NCBI GenBank assembly: GCA_019634915.1
Contig: JAHCAN010000023.1
Location: 1 to 42,488 of the forward strand
Direction: 5' to 3'
DNA length: 42,488 nucleotides
Source of the DNA: Steroidobacteraceae bacterium
GTDB lineage: Bacteria > Pseudomonadota > Gammaproteobacteria > Steroidobacterales > Steroidobacteraceae
The first letter of the stretch is position 1; every line of letters begins with the position of its first letter. Positions 15,950 through 22,106 of the stretch are shown one piece after another. The translations under genes were made by a program, and so were the position numbers. The notes below the pieces were generated by a model that saw only the letters and a program-made list of their open reading frames with translations, was not told the DNA's origin and did no database searches.

Positions 15950-17302
15950 TCAGCAGGGCTGCAGCGCGAACATGCGCCGGATATTCCAGCTCATCGCCAC
16001 CAGATTCCATTCACCTTTGACGTTCTCGAGTCCACGCAGCAGGAACTGGCGAAAGCCCATCACCGATTTGATGATGCCGAAGACCGGTTCCGGGGTTTGC
16101 TTGCGCAAGGCGTAGAGCTTTCTGCCTTGGGGTGTCTTCATACGGTGCGCCATCTTCTGCATCGGCGAGGCCGAATCGGGCGGGGCCTTGGGTGCCGCCG
16201 CAAAACGTTCGCGCCAGCTTGCGTTATGGCGCTCGCGCCTGAGCGCAATCAGCGGCTCGATCTTCGCATCGGCACACCGTTCGACGTTGCGCTCACTGAG
16301 ATAGCCACTGTCGGCCAGTGCTCGCTTGACCCGACCCAGCGACTTCGGCAGAGCCTTGAGCTTCTCGATCATGGGCACGAGTTGCTCTTTGTCGTTCGCC
16401 GCCTGTGTCAGGCCATTCGCCACGATGAGCAGGCTCTCTGTCGCCACTGCCGCCTGAGCGTTGAAGCACTGATCAAACCCACCACCGGCGACTGGCATGA
16501 TGCGCGAGTCCTCATCGGTCAGGTTGATCTGTTCCTTGTCCTCGACCGTGCCGCTCGGCGGGGCCGGTGGACGGCCGGGCGGCTTGCGGCCCGTACGCTT
16601 TTCCTTCTCGGCACGCGCGGCGAGCTTGGCCTGATACTCGGCTTGCTCGCGCTCGGCCACCCGTGCTTCGATCTTCTTTTTCGCTTCGGCAATCGCCGCC
16701 AAGCGCGCTTCGCGCCGCTCCAGCTCCTCCGGGATCGACATCCCATCGGGAAGACCCGCAGCATCCGCCTGCTCGGCAAGCTTCAGGAGTTCTTGCACTT
16801 CTCGCCTGAGCTTCTTCTCCAGCTTCTTTGCATGACCGTAGGACAGCGCGCTGTGCCGGCTCGCATTCGCATGAATCCTGGTGCCATCCAGCGCCACCGT
16901 ACCGAGCTTGAGCATCCCCATCGTGCGCGCCAGCTTCAGCACTTCCACGAACAGCGCCTCGATCTGCGGCAGAAATCGCCTGCGGAACGCAGCGATCGTG
17001 TCGTGATCGGGATGCTCGTTGGCAGCGATGAAGCGAAACGCCACCGAGTCGTGCGTGGCCCGCTCGATCGCACGACTGGAAAAGACCTTGGTGGCGCACC
17101 CGTAAATCAGCAGGGCCAGCAGCATCGCCGGGTGGTAGGAGGCCGAGCCCGAACCGCGATACGCCTTCACCATCTCCGACAGATCCAGCCCTTCGACCAC
17201 CTCCACCACAAAGCGCGCCAGGTGCCGCTGCGGCAGCCACTCATCCACTGACGGAGGAAACAGGAATGCAGTATCGCGATCGATCGGGCGGAAGTTGCTC
17301 AT
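15950..17302 (-). CDS. IS1182 family transposase
   Basis: A 450-residue DDE transposase. The N-terminal domain (DUF772-like) shows HLARFVVEVVEGLDLS, then YHPAMLLALLIYGCA and DHDTIAAFRRRFLPQIEALF. The first catalytic Asp is in LGTVALDGTRIHANAS. A charged coiled insertion (about 165-235, many E/K/R) separates it from the second part, ALADSGYLSERN with the next Asp, and the C-terminal DDE_Tnp_1_6-like region ending PEPVFGIIKSVMGFRQFLLRGL with the Glu. Length and order are typical of IS1182. The frame is complete, so the element may still be active. Confidence 0.94.
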   Translation of the reverse strand: MSNFRPIDRDTAFLFPPSVDEWLPQRHLARFVVEVVEGLDLSEMVKAYRGSGSASYHPAMLLALLIYGCATKVFSSRAIERATHDSVAFRFIAANEHPDHDTIAAFRRRFLPQIEALFVEVLKLARTMGMLKLGTVALDGTRIHANASRHSALSYGHAKKLEKKLRREVQELLKLAEQADAAGLPDGMSIPEELERREARLAAIAEAKKKIEARVAEREQAEYQAKLAARAEKEKRTGRKPPGRPPAPPSGTVEDKEQINLTDEDSRIMPVAGGGFDQCFNAQAAVATESLLIVANGLTQAANDKEQLVPMIEKLKALPKSLGRVKRALADSGYLSERNVERCADAKIEPLIALRRERHNASWRERFAAAPKAPPDSASPMQKMAHRMKTPQGRKLYALRKQTPEPVFGIIKSVMGFRQFLLRGLENVKGEWNLVAMSWNIRRMFALQPC

Positions 17303-17352
17303 CGCTTTCTCGAACGGAAGAGACCGTCGTGATTATCGCCTATGTTCGGTTA

Positions 17353-17366
17353 AGTCCGACAGGCTG
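17353..17366. repeat. IS right terminal inverted repeat
   Basis: AGTCCGACAGGCTG, the reverse complement of the left end, followed by CTAG at 17367-17370. Confidence 0.93.
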
Positions 17367-17437
17367 CTAGGATGGACCCTGGCTACGGGCTTCGGCAAAT
17401 GGTTGCCGGTAAATCAAACACTTGCCGGCGGGTACGC

Positions 17438-17466
17438 TTGACGCCCTGCCGCGCCACGGCTCTAAT
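17438..17466 (+). promoter_or_regulatory. Sigma-70-type promoter of tRNA-Phe
   Basis: TTGACG (17438-17443, 5/6 to consensus) and TCTAAT (17461-17466, 5/6) are separated by 17 bases. A GC-rich discriminator follows (ACGCGGCCCTC), as in stringently controlled stable-RNA promoters. The expected transcription start near 17473 leaves a short leader before the tRNA at 17487. Confidence 0.75.
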
Positions 17467-17486
17467 ACGCGGCCCTCACCCGCGGC

Positions 17487-17562
17487 GGCCAGGTAGCTCA
17501 GTTGGTAGAGCAGCGGATTGAAAATCCGCGTGTCGTTGGTTCGATTCCGACCCTGGCCACCA
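17487..17562 (+). tRNA. tRNA-Phe (anticodon GAA)
   Basis: A 76-nt tRNA that folds fully: acceptor GGCCAGG/CCTGGCC, D stem GCTC/GAGC with AGTTGGTA loop, anticodon stem GCGGA/TCCGC around TTGAAAA (GAA at 17520-17522), five-base variable loop, and T stem GTTGG/CCGAC (one G-T pair) with TTCGATT loop. The 3' CCA is encoded. It lies 12 bases from the end of the convergent cupin gene and 120 bases from the IS element. Confidence 0.98.
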
Positions 17563-17574
17563 TCTTTTCAAGGA

Positions 17575-18747
17575 TCAGCGCATTTCGGTCTCCGCGAGCA
17601 CGCCGGCGCGCAGCAGCTTCTGGAGATCGGCGCGCAGTTCCTCTTGGTCGATACCAGCCTGGCGCGCGATCGCGTCTTCGAGCGCAAACATCCGCTGCGA
17701 CAGCATCCATTCGATCGTCGGGTAAGTCGCGCCGATTGCGATCTCGCCGCCTTCGTACGCGACCGTGAAGCCGCTGTCGCAACGCACGACGCGCGCACGC
17801 TTCGCGAGCGAATACCAGGCCGGTGTCGTTTGCAGGGGCAGGCAGTAGTCTGCCGCGCTGCCTGCGAGGTCGCGCTGGCCGTTCAGGACATCGAGCGCGA
17901 AGGCTGGCGACGTCATCACCGCGCGCACGCGGTCCGCGAGCCGCGCGAGGCGGCCCGCAAGCGCGGCCGGATCGCGCGCGTCAGGCAGATAAGCGCGAAA
18001 CTCGCTCTCCGCCGTGAGTGTCTTCTCGAGTTGCCTAAAAAGCGCCAGCCCGGTCGTCGGCGCAACCCCGAATGTGACGTGCAGCGAGGCCTGTGCGCCG
18101 GTGAGCGCGTCATGGTACTGGCCGCGCGGCAGGTACAGGATGTCACCGGGCCGCATCACCACCTCGAAGAGCAACGCGCCCCGCGTGGCGTTCAGAAATT
18201 TCTCACCCTCATCGCCGGGTGGCACCGGCGCGACTGGCGCGTCGGCGCGCGCTTCGTAAATCCGCCAGGTCTTTTCACCCTCGGTCTGGACCGCGAAGAC
18301 GTCGTGCAGATCGAAGTGCGTCTGGAATGCCTGTACGCCACGAAACGAGCAATAGGCGTTCGCGAAGCCGCGGGCCGCGAATTGCCTGGCGAGCATGCGC
18401 GCGACCGCGCCGACCGGCTCGCAGACCCGGTGTAGCTGATTCGCGACGAGACTCGCACCGAGGCCCATCAGCGCCTTGACTTTGGCGGGATTGACCGGGG
18501 CGGGCGTGCCTGCACGCAGGTCCGCGGTGTCGCAGTAATTCTCGCGCAGCGCCGAGCGACTCCTGAAATAGATCTTGAGTGTCTCTTCGTTCCAGTACGG
18601 CGTGAGTGCGAGCGCTTCGTTGAGGCGCGCCCAGGGCAACAACGTCGCACGCGTATCGCCGCCGCGGATGTGCAGCGGTTGCCGGCCGAAGTATTGCGCG
18701 CGAAATGTCTCCGCATCGAATGGTGCGATGAAATCCGCGAAATTCAT
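17575..18747 (-). CDS. JmjC/cupin_4-type 2-oxoglutarate oxygenase-like protein
   Basis: A 390-residue protein related to bacterial JmjC proteins. It opens with the family-typical PFDAETFRAQYFGRQPLHIRG. Iron ligands are visible as H144-x-D146 in QTHFDLHDVF and distal H212 in YLPRGQYHDAL, with DILYLPRG as the cupin strand. The C-terminal half holds a winged-helix-like region. Relatives hydroxylate ribosomal proteins (RoxA/YcfD), but the whole pattern here is closer to cupin-like proteins encoded beside sulfotransferases. The start at MNFADF (18747) is preferred over an upstream TTG-type start at 18765 because the family begins there. It is divergent from the sulfotransferase gene with only 23 bases between start codons. 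The substrate is unknown. Confidence 0.82.
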   Translation of the reverse strand: MNFADFIAPFDAETFRAQYFGRQPLHIRGGDTRATLLPWARLNEALALTPYWNEETLKIYFRSRSALRENYCDTADLRAGTPAPVNPAKVKALMGLGASLVANQLHRVCEPVGAVARMLARQFAARGFANAYCSFRGVQAFQTHFDLHDVFAVQTEGEKTWRIYEARADAPVAPVPPGDEGEKFLNATRGALLFEVVMRPGDILYLPRGQYHDALTGAQASLHVTFGVAPTTGLALFRQLEKTLTAESEFRAYLPDARDPAALAGRLARLADRVRAVMTSPAFALDVLNGQRDLAGSAADYCLPLQTTPAWYSLAKRARVVRCDSGFTVAYEGGEIAIGATYPTIEWMLSQRMFALEDAIARQAGIDQEELRADLQKLLRAGVLAETEMR

Positions 18748-18770
18748 GGCCGGACACGTTAGCATGGCGC

Positions 18771-19712
18771 ATGCATCAGAGGCAGGGGGAGTCGCTGCCG
18801 GCGCATGCGGCGCTGCATCCGGCCGGGCTGTATCTGCAGTTGCGGGACATCGGCGTCACCGAGCTGCATGACCCCTTCCTCAAAGAGACCATTGCGCGCT
18901 GCGCGGCGGCAGAGCGCTACGTGCAGATTGCGACCGCGGATCTCGGGCGTGCGCCGCCCGGGAGCGCGCCCGCCGGGCTGATCTTCCACGTGGCGCGATG
19001 CGGCTCGACGCTCGTCTCGCAGCTGCTGAAGCAGCATGGTGGGCTCGTCGTCTACGCCGAGCCGCCGTCGGTCAACGAGATCCTGCGTCCGCCGGCAACT
19101 TGGCCGCGCGAGAAGCTCGTTGCGGCGCTGCGTTCGCTCGGCGCTGCGTTTGCCGACCACGCGGGCCGGCCGTACGTGCTCAAGTGCACGAGCTGGAACA
19201 CGCTCTACTGCGAGTTGTTCGTCGAAGCGTTTCCGCGCACGCCTTGGATCATGTGCCTGCGCGATCCAGTCGATGTTTGCGTATCGCTGCTGCAAAGGCC
19301 GCCAGGCTGGTTGCTCGGGGCCGACGAGATGTCACGGCGATTTGCGGCGATCATCGATCCGCAGCGGCACACGGCATCGAACGAAGGGCTCGTTGCGCGC
19401 GCCTATGCAGCGTTCTGCGAGGCGGCTGGCCGGCTCGATCCGCGTGCCGGACAGCTCGTCGATTACGAGTCGCTACCGGACGCCATCTGGCAGCGCATTG
19501 CAGCACAGTTCTCGATAGGTGTCGATCGTGCCGCGCGCGCGCGCATGGCTCAGGCCGCGACGCGGTATGCCAAGGCACCGGTGGCGAGTGCAACACCGTT
19601 CATGGTCGATACGGTCGCCAAACAGGCTGCAGCCACGCCCGCGCTGCGCGCAGCGATCGACATATTCGCGCGCCCCGCACTCGAGCGGCTGCGCATGCGG
19701 CACGAGCGCTGA
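18771..19712 (+). CDS. Sulfotransferase family protein
   Basis: A 313-residue protein. The 5'-phosphosulfate-binding loop is FHVARCGSTLVSQLL (P-loop at about residues 74-82). The 3'-phosphate-binding region is in WIMCLRDPVDVCVSLLQRP. These are the two nucleotide contacts for PAPS, so transfer of a sulfuryl group is the likely reaction, although some members of this family act on other groups. No transmembrane segment or signal peptide is present, so it is cytosolic. It is divergent from the cupin/JmjC gene with nearly abutting starts, which suggests shared regulation and possibly a two-step modification of one target. No good ribosome-binding site precedes 18771. Confidence 0.82.
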   Translation: MHQRQGESLPAHAALHPAGLYLQLRDIGVTELHDPFLKETIARCAAAERYVQIATADLGRAPPGSAPAGLIFHVARCGSTLVSQLLKQHGGLVVYAEPPSVNEILRPPATWPREKLVAALRSLGAAFADHAGRPYVLKCTSWNTLYCELFVEAFPRTPWIMCLRDPVDVCVSLLQRPPGWLLGADEMSRRFAAIIDPQRHTASNEGLVARAYAAFCEAAGRLDPRAGQLVDYESLPDAIWQRIAAQFSIGVDRAARARMAQAATRYAKAPVASATPFMVDTVAKQAAATPALRAAIDIFARPALERLRMRHER

Positions 19713-19836
19713 CGATCTTCCCCCGGGGTGCCACGTCTCGTCGGCCCCGGATGGCTGTACTCCGGGGTGCGTGTCCCATGCAGGCCACCATTCGATCAAT
19801 TGTCCGTCGTCGTCACCTTGCCGTTTCCGCCGCCGG
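19713..19836. other. Stretch without a supported gene
   Basis: The region between the sulfotransferase stop and the first recognisable hydrolase-like codons carries no supported gene, RNA or terminator. Hydrophobic phrases such as SVVVTLPFPPPADGW appear in one frame, and may be the degraded upstream part of the hydrolase remnant. Confidence 0.5.
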
Positions 19837-20220
19837 CAGACGGATGGTACGCGCGAGCTCGACATTCCCGGGCAGATCGCGGCGGCTGAAGCCTTCGCCG
19901 GCATGCTGTCTGCGCGGCCGCTGCCCGACGCGTTGGCGCGACAGCTGCTCATAGCCAATCTGATGCTGCCCGCCTACGTCCGCGCGGCGATGCGGGATCT
20001 GCCGATCGACAACACCGGGCTCGGGGACAGGCTGGCATTGCCCGTTCGCATCGTCGTCGGAGCCCACGATGCGAGCCTCGACATCACCGCATTGCGGGCA
20101 CTGGCCGCGCGCCTGCCGCAGGCGAGCGTCGTCGTCTTCGACGACTCCGGGCACTCGCCTTTCCTCGAGGAGGCAGAGCGGTTCAACCGCGAACTCGCGG
20201 GATTTGCCGGCACGCGCTAG
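19837..20220 (+). pseudogene. C-terminal remnant of an alpha/beta hydrolase
   Basis: From about 19837 to the stop at 20220 the plus strand reads as the end of an alpha/beta hydrolase: ARQLLIANLMLPAYVRAAM (cap helix), RLALPVRIVVGAHDASLDI (strand 7 with the acid-residue loop GAHD) and VVVFDDSGHSPFLEEAERF (catalytic His in SGHSPF). The nucleophile elbow G-x-S-x-G and oxyanion strand that should precede it are absent in the reading frame. A possible continuation with SVVVTLPFPPPADGWYAR is in a different frame just upstream. A residual 105-residue open frame could start at ATG 19903. A degraded gene is the simplest reading. Confidence 0.7.
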
Positions 20221-20246
20221 CGCCGGGCGTGGCAGGATAGCCCTGC

Positions 20247-20825
20247 ATGCCCACGCAACCCGATACGCCGCTCGCCCGCCTGTCGCGCGAGCAACTGCCC
20301 GAGCACATGCGCGACGCCTGGGACCAGGCGTTGCAGCTGCACGGCGACGCGACCTTCGTCGAGGTCTTCGGCCACGCGCCGCACGTGTATGACTGGTACC
20401 TCGAGGAGTATTACCGCAAGCTGTTCTACTCCGGGCGTATCGAACGCAGCGTCGTCGAGCTCGTGCGGTTGCGGCTCGCAAACGTCCACGGCTGCGCGTT
20501 CTGCAACCGCTCCGACACGCTCGCGGCGCTCGCCGGCGGCGTACCTCAGGCGAAGATCGATGCGCTCGCGGATTACGAAGCCGGGCCGTTCACGGATCGC
20601 GAGAAGGCGGCGCTCGCTCTCGCGGATGTCATGGTGCTGACCAATACGCGAGGTCACATCACGCCCGACCTGTACAAGCGCCTGCGCGCGTACTACAGCG
20701 ACGGCGAGCTCGTCGAGCTCGGCGTCATCATGGCCGTGCTGTGCGGCATGGCGAAGATGGTGTTCGCGTTCGATCTCGTCGAGAAGATGGACTCGTGTCC
20801 GTACCTGCCGCCCGGCGGGCGCTGA
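20247..20825 (+). CDS. Carboxymuconolactone decarboxylase-like (AhpD-fold) protein
   Basis: A 192-residue all-helical protein. The core motif VELVRLRLANVHGCAFCNRS carries C83-x2-C86 after His81, as in the AhpD/CMD family. The position four residues after the second Cys, His in AhpD, is Asp90 here, so peroxidase chemistry by the classical relay is not assured. Other family features are LADYEAGPFTDREKAALALAD and ELVELGVIMAVLCGMAKM. It starts 26 bases after the hydrolase remnant, so it may have belonged to the same catabolic unit. The role, decarboxylase or thiol-disulfide reductase, is unresolved. Confidence 0.86.
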   Translation: MPTQPDTPLARLSREQLPEHMRDAWDQALQLHGDATFVEVFGHAPHVYDWYLEEYYRKLFYSGRIERSVVELVRLRLANVHGCAFCNRSDTLAALAGGVPQAKIDALADYEAGPFTDREKAALALADVMVLTNTRGHITPDLYKRLRAYYSDGELVELGVIMAVLCGMAKMVFAFDLVEKMDSCPYLPPGGR

Positions 20826-20845
20826 GCCGCTACACTTCACGGCGC

Positions 20846-22009
20846 ATGCCGCGCAGCAGCCCGCAACCCGTCGTCATCAGCCCGTCGCGGGCGCGCCGGA
20901 TCTGGCTGCATGCGCAATGCCTTGACGTCGACACCCCGTTCGGCGCGGGCCCCGCGGCAACGCGCGCCGCCGTCGAGCACCTCGGCTACGTGCAGATCGA
21001 CACGATCCACGTGATCGAGCGCTGTCACCACCAGATCCTCTACACGCGCATCCCGCGCTACCGGCGCGAGGACCTGCAGCAGGCACAGTCGGTCGACAAG
21101 TCGGTCTTCGAGTACTGGACGCATGCGCTCGCCTACGTGCCGACGCGCGACCTGCGCTTCTTTCGCCGCGCGATGCGCCGCGACTGGCGGGGCGCGAGCA
21201 GCTGGTTCAGCGCCGTCCGGCCCGCCGACCTGCGCAAGGTGATGCAGCGCATCCGGCGGCGCGGCGCGCTGACGATCCGCGACATCGACGACGACGAGCT
21301 CGTCGAGAAGGATCACGAATGGGCGAGCCGCAAACCGTCGAAGCGCGCGCTGCAGCTCGCGTTCTTCCAGGGCCGCGTCGTCGTCAGTGCCCGCCAGGGC
21401 ATGCTGAAGACCTACGCGCTCGCCGAACGGCACTTCGACTGGGCGAGTCCGCCCGCCGCGGCCACCGAGCGCGAGATCCGCGAGTATCTGCTCGATCGCG
21501 CGCTGCGCTCGCAGGGCCTCGTGAGTCTCGATTCGATCTGTCATCTCGATGCGCCGCGCAAGGCATCGATCCGTGCGCTGATCGAGCGGCGCGTGCGCGC
21601 CGGCACGCTGGTACCGGTGCATTTCGACGGTGCCGGCCGCACGGCGTACTGGGCCAGTCCGGAAGCGATCGAGGCCGGGGGCGATTCCGCGACGGCCGTG
21701 CACATCCTCTCGCCGTTCGACCCGCTGCTGATACAGCGCCGGCGTACGCAACAGTTCTTCGGCTACGAGCACCGCTTCGAGGCTTACGTGCCGAAGGCGA
21801 AGCGCCAGTTCGGCTATTTGGCGCAGCCGGTGCTCGTGGGGGACGAGTTCGTCGCGGCCCTCGATCTGAAGGCCGATCGCGCGCGCGGCCGGCTCCTCGT
21901 GCAGCAATGGACCTGGCTCGGCCGGCAGCCGCGCCGTGCGCTGACGCCGCGAATCGAGGAGGCGCTGCACCGCTTCGAGCGCTTCCAGCTGCCCGGCCTT
22001 GCGCCTTGA
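20846..22009 (+). CDS. YcaQ-type DNA glycosylase (winged-helix HTH_42 protein)
   Basis: A 387-residue protein of the YcaQ/AlkX family, which unhooks DNA interstrand crosslinks. The QxD active-site motif is Q50-I-D52 within GYVQIDTIHVIERCHHQILYTR, written here as YVQIDTIHVIERCHHQILY. Family blocks SVFEYWTHALAYVP and ILSPFDPLLIQRRRTQQFFGY are present, with the terminal region LAALDLKADR-like (FVAALDLKADRARGRLLV). The start at ATG 20846 follows the CMD gene by 20 bases and opens directly into the first winged-helix unit (SPSRARRIWLHAQ). A length near 390 residues matches the family. Confidence 0.92.
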   Translation: MPRSSPQPVVISPSRARRIWLHAQCLDVDTPFGAGPAATRAAVEHLGYVQIDTIHVIERCHHQILYTRIPRYRREDLQQAQSVDKSVFEYWTHALAYVPTRDLRFFRRAMRRDWRGASSWFSAVRPADLRKVMQRIRRRGALTIRDIDDDELVEKDHEWASRKPSKRALQLAFFQGRVVVSARQGMLKTYALAERHFDWASPPAAATEREIREYLLDRALRSQGLVSLDSICHLDAPRKASIRALIERRVRAGTLVPVHFDGAGRTAYWASPEAIEAGGDSATAVHILSPFDPLLIQRRRTQQFFGYEHRFEAYVPKAKRQFGYLAQPVLVGDEFVAALDLKADRARGRLLVQQWTWLGRQPRRALTPRIEEALHRFERFQLPGLAP

Positions 22010-22064
22010 CACTGCCGTCTCACAGCAGTAAACCTCGTAGTCCTTCCAATTCAAAGCAGTGCGA

Positions 22065-22083
22065 GCGGAATCTCAAGTTCCGC
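22065..22083 (+). promoter_or_regulatory. Small hairpin in the leader of the giant autotransporter gene
   Basis: GCGGAA (22065-22070) and TTCCGC (22078-22083) form a perfect 6-bp stem around TCTCAAG, ending 23 bases before the autotransporter ATG. It could affect translation or mRNA stability. The 97-base intergenic region has no clear promoter otherwise. Function is unproven. Confidence 0.3.
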
Positions 22084-22106
22084 ATCGCCTCCACGGGTGG
22101 TTCGAC

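Larger units (their letters stand above)
15842..17366 (-). mobile_element. IS1182-type insertion sequence, complete, 1525 bp
   Basis: A 14-bp perfect terminal inverted repeat CAGCCTGTCGGACT lies at 15842-15855, with its reverse complement at 17353-17366. Both ends are flanked by CTAG (15838-15841 and 17367-17370), consistent with a 4-base palindromic target duplication. One intact transposase gene occupies most of the element on the minus strand. The intact frame and perfect ends suggest a recent insertion. Because CTAG is self-complementary, the ends could instead be counted as 18-bp repeats including CTAG. Confidence 0.93.

Noticed and set aside
15950-16560. Plus-strand open frame inside the IS element
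   Set aside because: It is the mirror of the transposase coding strand and has no recognisable domain.
17487-17562. tRNA-Phe as an integration site of a genomic island
   Set aside because: No integrase gene and no repeated tRNA 3' end were seen in the window; the neighbouring IS1182 has its own CTAG target.
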